Below are positions 18,772 through 27,117 of a DNA stretch of 64,000 nt, piece by piece. The position numbers were made by a program, and so were the translations under genes. The notes below the pieces were generated by a model, which worked only from the letters and a program-made list of their open reading frames with translations, was not told the DNA's origin and ran no database searches. The DNA lies in assembly GCF_900099785.1 (NCBI RefSeq), contig NZ_FNDS01000004.1, positions 310,001-374,000 on the forward strand. Reading direction: 5' to 3'. The first letter of the stretch is position 1. Every line of letters begins with the position of its first letter. The DNA is from Pseudomonas panipatensis (GTDB lineage: Bacteria; Pseudomonadota; Gammaproteobacteria; Pseudomonadales; Pseudomonadaceae).

Positions 18772-19251
18772 TCAGAGTCCCAACTGAGCTGCTCGCTCGG
18801 CGTAACGGGCGGCCAGCCCGGTATCCACCGGCAGTCCCGGCGCGCCCTCGCGATACAGTGCAGCCAGGCGCTGGGCAGCCAGAGGATGGCCGGCGTCGGC
18901 GGCCTGCGCCCAATAACGCGCGGCTGCCACGGCATCGGCGGCCGCCTGGGCACTCCCCTGCAGCGCTTGCACACCCAACTGGTAGGCTGCCTTGGCGTCC
19001 CCGGCGTCGGCGGCAAGGCGCAGCAGGCGCAGGCCTTCCTCACGAGCACCGAATCCCTGGCCGCGAAACAGCAGGACATGACCGTAGAAACTCTGCGCCG
19101 GCCGATGGCCGAGGTTGGCCATGCGCGCGAACTGGCCCTGCATCCACTGCCAGGCGCGCGGCTGCCGGACCAACCAGGGCCAGCCCATCAGGCGCCGCGC
19201 GACCGCGTAGCCGAGGTGCGCCCGCAGACGCCAGAAGAGTGTCCCGCTCAC
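18772..19251 (-). CDS. Sel1-repeat (TPR-like) protein
   Basis: 159 residues from a GTG at 19251, which overlaps the upstream stop as GTGA. Sel1-like repeats are visible: AREEGLRLLRLAADAGDAKA AYQLGVQAL and AARYWAQAADAGHPLAAQRL. Sel1 proteins mediate protein-protein contacts. It is the third gene of a minus-strand operon behind an XRE regulator and an unknown protein. The longer reading frame upstream would overlap the previous gene and is arginine-rich shadow sequence. Confidence 0.75.
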   Translation of the reverse strand: MSGTLFWRLRAHLGYAVARRLMGWPWLVRQPRAWQWMQGQFARMANLGHRPAQSFYGHVLLFRGQGFGAREEGLRLLRLAADAGDAKAAYQLGVQALQGSAQAAADAVAAARYWAQAADAGHPLAAQRLAALYREGAPGLPVDTGLAARYAERAAQLGL

Positions 19252-19613
19252 AGTTCTTCCGGATAGTCGAACTCGAACACCCGGACCACCTCGGCGGCGT
19301 GCCAGCCAGCGGCAGCCGGACCGTCCGGCGCGCCAGCGAAACGCCCAAGGCGCTCCACGCATTCGAAGAATCCCGTGCGCGGCAGACGGCTGGCGCCCTG
19401 ACTGATCACCAACGAGCTGCGCAATGGGCGCCCTGCCTGCGCATCCAGGGCAGCCAGGTACTCCAGGGCAGCGGTCAGGGTCGTCATGGCGGGAGTCGGA
19501 AGCTGCAGGCGTTCGATCAACGCCCGATAGGTCAGCAAGTGGCGCTGCCGGCGAGCATCCTCCAGTTCATCCAGCAAGCCCTGCCAGTGCTTGCGGCTGA
19601 TCTGCACGCTCAA
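19248..19613 (-). CDS. Conserved hypothetical protein, middle gene of XRE operon
   Basis: 121 residues. A short helical N-terminal part (HWQGLLDELEDARRQRHLLTYRALIERLQL) could be a small DNA-binding or adaptor domain; the rest (RSSLVISQGASRLPRTGFFECVERLGRF) is unfamiliar. Stop and start codons overlap both neighbours by 4 bp, so the three genes are probably translationally coupled. No function is proposed. Confidence 0.7.
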   Translation of the reverse strand: MSVQISRKHWQGLLDELEDARRQRHLLTYRALIERLQLPTPAMTTLTAALEYLAALDAQAGRPLRSSLVISQGASRLPRTGFFECVERLGRFAGAPDGPAAAGWHAAEVVRVFEFDYPEEL

Positions 19614-19924
19614 GATCCGGTCTCCAGCTTCACACCCAGCGCGCGGCGCAAACCATGCTCAATGGCTTCGCTGGCCTCGCGCTCGCCGCTTTCGATCAAC
19701 CCAAGGTAAGAAGGACTTATCCCCACCTCGCGGGCCACGACCTCAAGGGCCAGGCCACGCGCTTCGCGCAATTCGCGCCAGGAAGCCTGGACGCTGGACT
19801 CGACCGCGGGGATGGATGGTCGGGCGGCATTGGCGCCGGCCGCTGCCAGCAAAGCCTGGTATTCCGCCCAGGGAACGACGGCGTATTCCGCTTCACCGTC
19901 GCGCATGATCACTTGCACGTTCAT
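19610..19924 (-). CDS. XRE-family HTH protein with Phd-like N-terminus
   Basis: 104 residues from MNVQVIMRDGEAEYAVVPW; the start is set by AAGGAG about 10 nt upstream. The N-terminal half resembles Phd/YefM-type antitoxins (GEAEYAVVPWAEYQALL); the C-terminal half is an XRE helix-turn-helix (GLALEVVAREVGISPSYLGLIESGEREAS). It leads an operon with a 121-residue unknown and a Sel1-repeat protein. It is antitoxin-like in build, but no recognised toxin is adjacent. Confidence 0.78.
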   Translation of the reverse strand: MNVQVIMRDGEAEYAVVPWAEYQALLAAAGANAARPSIPAVESSVQASWRELREARGLALEVVAREVGISPSYLGLIESGEREASEAIEHGLRRALGVKLETGS

Positions 19925-20112
19925 GGACAACACTCCTTGCATGCCGCCATCTTAACAGGCACCGACCGCGAGATGCGCCGCCTGTTCGGCATGTCCAATA
20001 ACGAAAGTATCGTCCATGAAACGCCCATCGGCCTCTCCATCATTGGGTTCGCGAACACTGGGAGCCGCCACCACGCGCCGACGCACCTTGCCCGTCGCAT
20101 CGCGAAGGCATA

Positions 20113-20538
20113 TCAGCAGCGCCGCGACGCCTCTGGCGCGGGCAGCAGCGCCAGGGATTGCCGGGTTTCCGCACTCTGCCCATCGCGCCAGACCTTGAAG
20201 GCGTCCAACTCCGATTGCCAATGACGCACCACCCAGGCCAGCACCGCCAGATCATCGAGCAAGCCCACGCCAGGCAGCCAATCGGGAATCAGATCCACCG
20301 GCGAGAGGAAGTACAACAGGGCCGCCACCACGGCCAGCAGCGCCTTTGGATTCACTTGCCGGTACTGTCCACGAACCGCGGCCAGGGCCAGCTCTTGCAA
20401 CAGACGCAGATCGGATTTCACCAGCTTCAACCGTGAGCTTTTGCGCGCCACCGCGAAGAGAAGCGCCGGAACTCGGCCACGGGCCAGAAAGCGTTCGGCC
20501 AAGGCGAGATAGCGATCGAATCCGACTGGTTTTTTCAT
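20113..20538 (-). CDS. YkvA-like (DUF1232) membrane protein
   Basis: 141 residues. The DUF1232 core VAALLYFLSPVDLIPDWLPGVGLLDDLAVLAWV is unmistakable (SPVDLIPD). It contains one or two hydrophobic segments. The start follows GAGGTGACC. Function unknown. Confidence 0.85.
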   Translation of the reverse strand: MKKPVGFDRYLALAERFLARGRVPALLFAVARKSSRLKLVKSDLRLLQELALAAVRGQYRQVNPKALLAVVAALLYFLSPVDLIPDWLPGVGLLDDLAVLAWVVRHWQSELDAFKVWRDGQSAETRQSLALLPAPEASRRC

Positions 20539-20541
20539 CGG

Positions 20542-20907
20542 TCACCTCTTCCCGGCTCTTGCTGCCGGCGGTTCGCGGGTTATCCACCTTTCCTGTGGAT
20601 AACTCTGTTGAAAGTATCTTCACGCATCGCCATGAGGCCCGTCGCCAGGGGCTTCCAGACAGATCGGCGATTTTTTATCCAGACCTGGAAAATCTTTAAA
20701 AATCATGCATTTGCAGCTAAACGATCGAAACAATCATGTCAAGCGCCAGCGGTAACTCCGTCTGCGACATAAGTGTGCATAAGGGTGACACCCACCTTTG
20801 GCGCAAGCCTTTTGCGACCGACCGGTCAGCCGCGAGCCTTTCGCATTCGCGACAGAAAATGCAAACGCCCCGCGAATGGCGGGGCGTTTCACCTGGTACC
20901 AAAGTAC
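20542..20907. other. Gene-free 366-bp interval with fklB terminator
   Basis: No supported gene. It holds the upstream region of the YkvA-like gene (with an A/T-richer stretch around 20665-20740) and the terminator of the FKBP gene at 20863-20889. No further signal is seen. Confidence 0.6.
20863..20889 (-). terminator. Terminator of the FKBP lipoprotein gene
   Basis: Perfect 9-bp stem AAACGCCCC / GGGGCGTTT with a 9-nt loop, about 20 bp after the stop codon of the minus-strand gene; on that strand it is followed by GCATTTTCTG. Confidence 0.7.
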
Positions 20908-21639
20908 TCAGTTCTGCGGCTGTGCCTGGTCGCCACCCGCCTGGTTCTGGTCCTTGATGCCCAGCAGTTCCAGATCGAATACCAGCACCGAGTTGGCCGG
21001 AATGGTCGGGCTCGGGCTCTGCGCGCCGTAGGCCAGTTCGCTGGGGATGTACAGCTTGATCTTCTCGCCGACATGCATCAGTTGCAGGGCTTCGACCCAA
21101 CCCGGAATCACACCATTGACCGGCAGATCGATGGGGCTGCCACGCTGGATGGAGCTGTCGAACACAGTGCCATCGGTCAGCTTGCCTTCATAGTGAACGG
21201 TCACCACGTCGGTCGCCTTCGGCTGCGGACCATCGGCCTTCTTCACGACTTCGTATTGCAGGCCGGACTTGGTGGTGATCACGCCTTGACGCTTGGCGTT
21301 GTCCTCGAGGAACTTCTTGCCAGCCTTGAGGGTTTCATCGCTCAGCTTGGTCATGCGCTCTTCGGAACGCTTCTGCAGGAAGCTGAAGGCTTCGGTCAGC
21401 TCTTCATCGGTCAGCTTCTGCTTCTTCTTGCCGATCGCATCTTCGATACCTTGGGCGACAGCCTTGGAATCCAGATCATCCATGCCTTCTTGCGCCAGGC
21501 TCTTGCCCATGTTCAGGCCGATACCGTAAGAGGCTTTCTGCGCCGGCGTCTTGAGTTCCACATTGGCCGCTTGCTTATCGCAACCTGCGAGAACCAGGCC
21601 GACCAGTGCGATCGCCGCCGCCAACCGATGTTGTTTCAT
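20908..21639 (-). CDS. FKBP-type peptidyl-prolyl isomerase lipoprotein
   Basis: 243 residues. A lipoprotein signal ends in the lipobox LAGC (Cys20), so it is anchored in the periplasm. The N-terminal dimerisation region (KASYGIGLNMGKSLAQEG...) is followed by an FKBP domain (VVTVHYEGKLTDGTVFDSS, VIPGWVEALQLMHVGEKIKLYIP, YGAQSPSPTIPANSVLVFDLELL), as in FkpA/FklB/Mip. It is a periplasmic folding helper with a chaperone-like N-domain. Confidence 0.93.
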   Translation of the reverse strand: MKQHRLAAAIALVGLVLAGCDKQAANVELKTPAQKASYGIGLNMGKSLAQEGMDDLDSKAVAQGIEDAIGKKKQKLTDEELTEAFSFLQKRSEERMTKLSDETLKAGKKFLEDNAKRQGVITTKSGLQYEVVKKADGPQPKATDVVTVHYEGKLTDGTVFDSSIQRGSPIDLPVNGVIPGWVEALQLMHVGEKIKLYIPSELAYGAQSPSPTIPANSVLVFDLELLGIKDQNQAGGDQAQPQN

Positions 21640-21833
21640 GCTGATTCCTTGTCTATTCGCCGTGCTGGCATGTTCGATGAAGCCGCGAGCTTAGCAGGGC
21701 GCCGCGACCAATGGCTATGGCCAATAGGAACCACTGCCGGGAGATAAGTTCCCACTTCAAACTTATATATAAATTAACAAGATAGGAGGCTGGGAAGGAT
21801 GCCTGGAAGGCCAGGGCGTTTTTCGCAGGCAAT

Positions 21834-21867
21834 GAAAAAGCCCCCAGGCATTTCGGCCTGAGGGCTT
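21834..21867 (-). terminator. Rho-independent terminator of the tRNA-Val/tRNA-Asp transcript
   Basis: A strong hairpin (AAGCCCTCAGGC ... GCCTGGGGGCTT read on the minus strand) followed by a T run lies about 6 bp beyond the 3' end of tRNA-Asp. Confidence 0.8.
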
Positions 21868-21872
21868 GGATA

Positions 21873-21949
21873 TGGCGCAGCGGACGGGACTCGAACCCGC
21901 GACCCCCGGCGTGACAGGCCGGTATTCTAACCGACTGAACTACCGCTGC
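21873..21949 (-). tRNA. tRNA-Asp (GTC)
   Basis: 77-nt cloverleaf on the minus strand with acceptor stem GCAGCGG / CCGCTGC, anticodon loop CTGTCAC (anticodon GTC), T-loop GGTTCGAGTCC and encoded CCA. It is paired with tRNA-Val 20 bp upstream, probably one transcript. Confidence 0.95.
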
Positions 21950-21969
21950 GTCGGACCTCGGAGCGAGAT

Positions 21970-22045
21970 TGGTGGGTGATGACGGGATCGAACCGCCGAC
22001 CCTCTGCTTGTAAGGCAGATGCTCTCCCAGCTGAGCTAATCACCC
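21970..22045 (-). tRNA. tRNA-Val (TAC)
   Basis: 76-nt cloverleaf on the minus strand: acceptor GGGTGAT / ATCACCC, D-arm TAGCTCAGCTGGGAGAGC, anticodon loop CTTACAA (TAC), T-arm GGTTCGATCC and encoded CCA. Confidence 0.95.
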
Positions 22046-22225
22046 TTCACTCTCGAAGTGGGGCGCATTCTACGGAGCCATCGCCCCCCTGGCAAGCCCC
22101 TGAGCGAAAAAAAATTTCAGATGTTCCAAAGGCTTAGGAAATCTCCACGAAGTCGGCGACGGGGTTGGCCTGGAGAGCCGCTAGCGGAATAATGCGGACC
22201 TTTGTGTCCCGGGAGTTTGATCCTC

Positions 22226-23146
22226 ATGTGGTTCCGTAACCTGCTCGTCTACCGCCTTACCCAGGATCTGCAGATCGATGCCGATTCCCTCGAGAAAGCC
22301 CTGGCCAGCAAGCCGGCGCGCCCCTGCGCCAGCCAGGAACTCACCACCTACGGGTTCACCGCCCCCTTCGGCAAAGGCCCCGATGCGCCCCTGGCGCATT
22401 CCAGCCAGGGCTTTTTCCTGATCAGCGCGCGCAAGGAGGAACGCATCCTCCCCGGCAGCGTGGTGCGCGATGCGCTGAAGGACAAGGTCGACGAAATCGA
22501 GACCGCGCAGATGCGCAAGGTCTATAAGAAGGAGCGCGACCAGCTCAAGGACGAGATCGTCCAGAGCCTGCTGCCGCGTGCCTTCATTCGCCGCTCCTCG
22601 ACCTTCGCCGCGATCGCCCCGAGCCTGGGCCTGATCCTGGTCGATTCGTCCAGCGCGAAAAAGGCCGAGGACCTGCTCTCCACCCTGCGCGAAGCCATCG
22701 GCTCGCTGCCGGTGCGTCCGCTGAGCGTCAAGATCGCCCCGAGCGCCACCCTCACCGACTGGGTCAAGACCCAGCAGGCCGCCGGTGACTTCCATGTGCT
22801 GGACGAATGCGAGCTGCGCGACACCCACGAGGATGGCGGCGTGGTGCGTTGCAAGCGCCAGGACCTGACCAGCGACGAAATCCAGCTGCACCTGTCGTCC
22901 GGCAAACTGGTCACCCAGTTGGCCCTGGCCTGGTCGGACAAGCTGTCCTTCGTCCTCGACGACAAGCTGGCGATCAAGCGCCTGCGTTTCGAGGACCTGC
23001 TGCAGGAACAGGCTGAACAGGACGGTGGCGAAGACGCTCTCGGCCAGTTGGACGCCAGCTTCACCCTGATGATGCTGACCTTCGGCGAGTTCCTCCCGGC
23101 GCTGTTCGAAGCCCTCGGTGGCGAAGAGATCCCTCAGGGCATCTGA
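22226..23146 (+). CDS. rdgC: Recombination-associated protein RdgC
   Basis: 306 residues from [11 protein letters not shown], the canonical RdgC N-terminus; an upstream ATG adds 8 unrelated residues. RdgC is a ring-shaped nucleoid DNA-binding protein that restrains RecA. The family-typical ending [20 protein letters not shown] is present. A large GC hairpin follows at 23157-23180. Confidence 0.95.
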   Translation: MWFRNLLVYRLTQDLQIDADSLEKALASKPARPCASQELTTYGFTAPFGKGPDAPLAHSSQGFFLISARKEERILPGSVVRDALKDKVDEIETAQMRKVYKKERDQLKDEIVQSLLPRAFIRRSSTFAAIAPSLGLILVDSSSAKKAEDLLSTLREAIGSLPVRPLSVKIAPSATLTDWVKTQQAAGDFHVLDECELRDTHEDGGVVRCKRQDLTSDEIQLHLSSGKLVTQLALAWSDKLSFVLDDKLAIKRLRFEDLLQEQAEQDGGEDALGQLDASFTLMMLTFGEFLPALFEALGGEEIPQGI

Positions 23147-23156
23147 CCCCGCCTCC

Positions 23157-23180
23157 GGCCGGCGCCACCTGGCGCCGGCC
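23157..23180 (+). terminator. GC-rich hairpin between rdgC and the BASS gene
   Basis: Perfect 10-bp stem GGCCGGCGCC / GGCGCCGGCC with a 4-nt loop, 10 bp after the rdgC stop; no T run. Partial terminator or processing hairpin. Confidence 0.55.
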
Positions 23181-23208
23181 ATCAGCATAAAAAAGAAGAA
23201 GGCCCCCC

Positions 23209-24159
23209 ATGCGTGCCCTTGCCCTGCTGAGCCGCTTCGTCGGCAATACCTTCGCCGTCTGGGTGCTGCTGTTCGCCGTGCTGGCGTTCGTCGCGCCAGA
23301 GTGGTTCCGCCCACTGGCACCGGCCATCGTGCCGCTGCTCGGGGTGGTGATGTTCGGCATGGGGCTGACGCTGAAAGTCGAGGACTTCGCCGAGGTGGCC
23401 CGCCATCCCTGGCGCGTGGCACTCGGCGTGGTCGCCCATTTCCTGATCATGCCGGGCATGGCCTGGCTGCTTTGCCAGGTGCTGCGCCTGCCGGCGGATA
23501 TCGCCGTGGGCGTGATCCTGGTCGGCTGCTGCCCCAGCGGCACCGCCTCCAATGTCATGACCTGGCTGGCGCGCGGTGACCTGGCGCTGTCGGTGGCCAT
23601 CGCCGCAGTGACCACCCTGCTCGCCCCGCTGCTGACCCCGGCATTGATCTGGCTGCTGGCCTCGGCCTGGCTGCCGGTGTCTTTCGGCGCGCTGTTCTGG
23701 TCGATTCTGCAAGTGGTGCTGGTGCCCATCGCCCTCGGCCTTCTCGCCCAACGGCTGCTCGGCGCGCGGGTCCGCCATCTCGTCGAAGCGCTGCCGCTGG
23801 TCTCGGTGCTGTGCATCGTGGTGATCATTGCCGCCGTGGTGGCAGCCAGCCAGGCGAAGATCGCCGAGTCCGGCCTGCTGATCATGGCCGTGGTGATCCT
23901 GCACAACGGCTTCGGCTTCCTCCTCGGCTACTTCACCGGACGCCTCTTCGGCCTGCCCCTGGCACAGCGCAAATCGCTGGCCCTGGAGGTCGGCATGCAG
24001 AACTCCGGGCTCGGTGCGGCACTCGCCAGCGCCCACTTTTCGCCGCTGGCGGCGGTTCCCAGCGCCTTGTTCAGCGTCTGGCACAACATTTCCGGGGCGA
24101 GTCTGGCCAGTTGGTTCCGGCGCCTCCCCGAGAAGGGCGCCGACGAGCTGAATCCTTAA
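23209..24159 (+). CDS. Bile acid:sodium symporter (BASS) family transporter
   Basis: 316 residues with about nine or ten hydrophobic helices. BASS signatures are visible: [36 protein letters not shown] and [18 protein letters not shown]. It is an inner-membrane sodium-coupled organic anion carrier; bacterial members take pantoate, pyruvate or bile-acid-like substrates, and the one here is unknown. Confidence 0.92.
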   Translation: MRALALLSRFVGNTFAVWVLLFAVLAFVAPEWFRPLAPAIVPLLGVVMFGMGLTLKVEDFAEVARHPWRVALGVVAHFLIMPGMAWLLCQVLRLPADIAVGVILVGCCPSGTASNVMTWLARGDLALSVAIAAVTTLLAPLLTPALIWLLASAWLPVSFGALFWSILQVVLVPIALGLLAQRLLGARVRHLVEALPLVSVLCIVVIIAAVVAASQAKIAESGLLIMAVVILHNGFGFLLGYFTGRLFGLPLAQRKSLALEVGMQNSGLGAALASAHFSPLAAVPSALFSVWHNISGASLASWFRRLPEKGADELNP

Positions 24160-24224
24160 GGATTTCGCGTCGGCAATACGCGCCGCCGGGTTGCCACGGC
24201 GACGAACACGTGCAGAATAATGCA

Positions 24225-24285
24225 CATCGTGAGGACGACCTCACCACCGATCCGGTGCTTCGATGGGGACGGCCCTGCACCCGCA
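24225..24285 (+). promoter_or_regulatory. Guanidine-II (mini-ykkC) riboswitch
   Basis: Two hairpins with ACGR tetraloops stand side by side. P1 is GTGAGG-ACGA-CCTCAC (24229-24244), a perfect 6-bp stem. P2 is GGG-ACGG-CCC (24266-24275), extended by an outer GGTGC / GCACC helix (24254-24258 with 24277-24281). This is the defining layout of the guanidine-II riboswitch. It ends about 20 bp before the start of an SMR exporter of the guanidinium (Gdx) type, with the Shine-Dalgarno GAGG at 24297-24300, so translational control by guanidine is expected. Confidence 0.85.
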
Positions 24286-24305
24286 ATCCATCCTCTGAGG
24301 TAGCC

Positions 24306-24620
24306 ATGTCCTGGATCGTTCTGTTCTTCGCCGGCCTGTTCGAAGTCGCCTGGGCCGTTGGTCTGAAGTACACCGAAGGCTTCACCCGCCTGTGGCCCAG
24401 CCTGCTCACCGCACTCGCCATGGCAGCCAGCCTGGGCCTCCTCGGCCTGGCCATGAAGAACCTGCCGCTGGGCACCGCCTATGCCATCTGGACCGGCATC
24501 GGCGCGGTCGGCACGGTGATCGCCGGTATCCTGCTGTTCGGCGAATCCATCGCGCCGCTGCGGCTGCTCAGCATCGCGCTGATCCTCTGCGGCCTGGTCG
24601 GCCTGAAACTCAGCCATTGA
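24306..24620 (+). CDS. gdx: SMR-family guanidinium exporter (Gdx/SugE)
   Basis: 104 residues, four transmembrane helices. The membrane-embedded Glu is in [20 protein letters not shown]; the [12 protein letters not shown] and [15 protein letters not shown] motifs mark the Gdx rather than the EmrE (Qac) branch. It exports guanidinium in exchange for protons as a dual-topology dimer. The guanidine-II riboswitch immediately upstream independently supports this substrate. Confidence 0.93.
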   Translation: MSWIVLFFAGLFEVAWAVGLKYTEGFTRLWPSLLTALAMAASLGLLGLAMKNLPLGTAYAIWTGIGAVGTVIAGILLFGESIAPLRLLSIALILCGLVGLKLSH

Positions 24621-24767
24621 GTGCACGCATCGCTACTGTCGCTTTCGTGGAAAACTCCCGGTATGCTGCCCCCACTGTGCTTGCTTGGGTCACTACGGCT
24701 CGTGACCTGATGTGGCGGCTCCGCCCCCATCGCCCGGCTCGGCTTACTCCTTGCAACTCAGAAAAAA

Positions 24768-24786
24768 AGCGCGGCCGAACCGCGCT
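24768..24786 (-). terminator. Orphan minus-strand terminator in the capB leader
   Basis: AGCGCGG / CCGCGCT stem with a 5-nt loop, flanked on the left by seven A residues, so on the minus strand it reads as a hairpin followed by TTTTTTT. No minus-strand gene ends here; see findings. Confidence 0.6.
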
Positions 24787-24815
24787 GCCATCCACTTCGT
24801 TCAAGGTGTAAAACA

Positions 24816-25025
24816 ATGTCGAATCGTCAAAACGGCACCGTTAAATGGTTCAACGATGCCAAAGGTTTTGGCTTCATCACTCCGGAAAGCGGCAACGACC
24901 TGTTCGTGCACTTCCGCTCCATTCAAGGCAACGGCTTCAAATCGCTGCAGGAAGGCCAGAAGGTCTCCTTCATCGTGGTTGAAGGCCAGAAAGGCCTGCA
25001 GGCGGACGAAGTTCAGATCATCTGA
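24816..25025 (+). CDS. capB: Cold-shock protein CapB
   Basis: 69 residues, a single cold-shock domain with RNP1 (KGFGFIT) and RNP2 (LFVHF) motifs; it begins [17 protein letters not shown]. An RNA chaperone. It has an intergenic leader of nearly 200 bp after gdx, consistent with leader-based cold regulation, and a strong terminator follows. Confidence 0.94.
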   Translation: MSNRQNGTVKWFNDAKGFGFITPESGNDLFVHFRSIQGNGFKSLQEGQKVSFIVVEGQKGLQADEVQII

Positions 25026-25037
25026 ACCCTGTCCCAG

Positions 25038-25067
25038 AAAAAGCCCCGGCATCGACCGGGGCTTTTT
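25038..25067. terminator. Bidirectional terminator between capB and the MFS-PlsC gene
   Basis: Perfect 12-bp stem AAAAAGCCCCGG / CCGGGGCTTTTT with a 6-nt loop between two convergent genes; it has A/T tails on both strands. Confidence 0.9.
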
Positions 25068-25071
25068 CATT

Positions 25072-26946
25072 TCAGCGGGCGTCTCCACGCAAGAGCGCGA
25101 CCTGCACCTGCAAGTGCTGCCGCGCGGCGTCCTGCGGCAGCAGCGGCTGCCCCGCCACCAAGCGCACCCGCGACCACAAGCGCTTGAAGAAGCCCTTCCG
25201 CGGATCGCGGCTGAAGAAGCTGCCCCACAGCCCCTGCAGGGCCATGGGAATCACCGGCACCGGGGTTTCCGCGATGATCCGCTCGACCCCGCCGCGGAAT
25301 TCGTTCATCTCGCCATCGCTGGTCAGCTTGCCCTCGGGGAAGATGCACACCACCTCGCCATCGCGCAGGTACTCGGCGACCTTGCGGAACGCCTCTTCGT
25401 AGATCGTCTCGTCCTCGTGGCGTGCGGCGATGGGCACGGCGCCGGCGGTGCGGAAGATGAAGTTGAGCAGCGGGATCTGGAAGATCTTGTAGTACATGAC
25501 GAAGCGCACCGGGCGGCGGATGGAGCCGGCGATGAGCAGCGCGTCGACGAAGGATACGTGGTTGCAGACCAGCACCGCCGGGCCTTCATCGGGAATGGCT
25601 TCGAGATTCTGGTGATCGACGCGGTACATGGAATGGCTGAGCAGCCAGACCAGGAAGCGCATGGTGAACTCGGGCACGATCTTGAAGATGTAGACGTTGA
25701 CGCCGACGTTCAGCAGCGACAGCACCAGGAACAGCTGCGGGATGCTCAATTTGGCCACGGAGAGCAGCAGGATCGAAACGATGGCCGCCGCGACCATGAA
25801 CAACGCGTTGAGGATGTTGTTGGCGGCGATCACCCGCGCCCGCTTGTCCTCTTCGGTGCGCGCCTGGATCAGCGCGTACAGCGGCACGATGTAGAAGCCG
25901 CCGAAGATGCCGATGCCGAGGATGTCGCTCAACACCGCCCAGGACTGCGGCTGTTCGAGCACCTGCAGCCAGCCGTAGGGCTGCGCGGCCTCGGGCAGAC
26001 CACCGCTGTGCCACCAGAGGAGGATGCCGAACAGGCTCAGGCCGATGGAGCCGAACGGCACCAGGCCGATCTCCACCTTCTTGCCGGACAACTTCTCGCA
26101 GAGCATCGAGCCCAGGGCGATGCCCACCGAGAACACGGTGAGGATCAGCGTCACCACGCTTTCGTCGCCGTGCAGCAGCTCCTTGGCATAGGTCGGGATC
26201 TGCGTCAGGTAGACCGCGCCGAGGAACCAGAACCAGGAGTTACCGACCAGCGAGCGGGACACCGCCGGTCGCTGCGTCAGGCCCAGGCGCAGGATGCTCC
26301 AGGACTGCTTGAAGATGTTCCAGTCCAGTTGCAGCGACGGCAGCGCCGCCGCCGCGCGCGGAATGCCACGGCTGGCCAGGTAGCCACAGCTGGCGACCAG
26401 CACCACGGCGATGCCCACCGCCGGCGCATAGGACTGCCGCGACATGAGCATGCCGGCACCGATGGTGCCGGCGAGGATGGCGAGGAAGGTGCCCATCTCG
26501 ACCAGCGCGTTACCGCCGACCAGTTCGTCCTCGTGCAGGTGCTGCGGCAGGATCGAGTACTTCACCGGCCCGAACAGCGCCGAATGGGTCCCCATGGCGA
26601 ACAGGGCGATGAACAGCAGGGTCAGGCTACCGAACAGGAAGCCCGCCGCGCCGATCAGCATGATGACGATCTCTGCCAGCTTCAGCGCGCGCATCAGCGC
26701 ATCCTTGTTGAACTTCTCGCCGAACTGTCCGCCGAGGGCGGAGAACAGGAAGAACGGCAGGATGAACAGCAAGGCGCACAGGTTGACCAGCAGACTGCGG
26801 TCGCCGCCGATGGTCAGGTGGTAGAGGATCGCCAGAATCAGCGACTGCTTGAACACGTTGTCGTTGAACGCACCGAGCAACTGGGTGATGAAGAACGGCA
26901 GGAAGCGTTTGTTGCCCAGCAGAGCGAATTGCGAATGTTGGCTCAT
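25072..26946 (-). CDS. MFS transporter-acyltransferase fusion (LplT-PlsC type)
   Basis: 624 residues. The N-terminal roughly 400 residues are an MFS carrier like LplT (FITQLLGAFNDNVFKQSL, FSVGIALGSMLCEKLSGKKVE). The C-terminal roughly 200 residues are a PlsC-type acyltransferase with NHVSFVDALLI (HX4D) and VCIFPEGKLTSDGEMNEFRGG. In enterobacteria, LplT (flippase) and Aas (acyltransferase) recycle lysophospholipids; here both halves lie in one chain, but without the acyl-ACP synthetase domain of Aas. It acts at the inner membrane. Its stop lies 5 bp from the shared terminator with capB. Confidence 0.9.
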   Translation of the reverse strand: MSQHSQFALLGNKRFLPFFITQLLGAFNDNVFKQSLILAILYHLTIGGDRSLLVNLCALLFILPFFLFSALGGQFGEKFNKDALMRALKLAEIVIMLIGAAGFLFGSLTLLFIALFAMGTHSALFGPVKYSILPQHLHEDELVGGNALVEMGTFLAILAGTIGAGMLMSRQSYAPAVGIAVVLVASCGYLASRGIPRAAAALPSLQLDWNIFKQSWSILRLGLTQRPAVSRSLVGNSWFWFLGAVYLTQIPTYAKELLHGDESVVTLILTVFSVGIALGSMLCEKLSGKKVEIGLVPFGSIGLSLFGILLWWHSGGLPEAAQPYGWLQVLEQPQSWAVLSDILGIGIFGGFYIVPLYALIQARTEEDKRARVIAANNILNALFMVAAAIVSILLLSVAKLSIPQLFLVLSLLNVGVNVYIFKIVPEFTMRFLVWLLSHSMYRVDHQNLEAIPDEGPAVLVCNHVSFVDALLIAGSIRRPVRFVMYYKIFQIPLLNFIFRTAGAVPIAARHEDETIYEEAFRKVAEYLRDGEVVCIFPEGKLTSDGEMNEFRGGVERIIAETPVPVIPMALQGLWGSFFSRDPRKGFFKRLWSRVRLVAGQPLLPQDAARQHLQVQVALLRGDAR

Positions 26947-27117
26947 CGTCCGTGTGTACCTGGTCAGTCGACCCGCGAGGCGGGCCAGGAGAAGGGCACT
27001 GCGGCCCGTCGCTGATTTGACTGCAATCGGCGGCTATCTGGCCACATCTTCCGGCGAAAAAAGCTGCGTGCCGACCCACCTTCGTCGCCACTGACGGCAC
27101 GCTGCCGCCGCGCCCGC

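Noticed and set aside
24712-27015. Plus-strand open frame of 767 codons
   Set aside because: It crosses capB and runs antisense to the MFS-PlsC gene; His/Gln/Arg-rich shadow with no fold signature.
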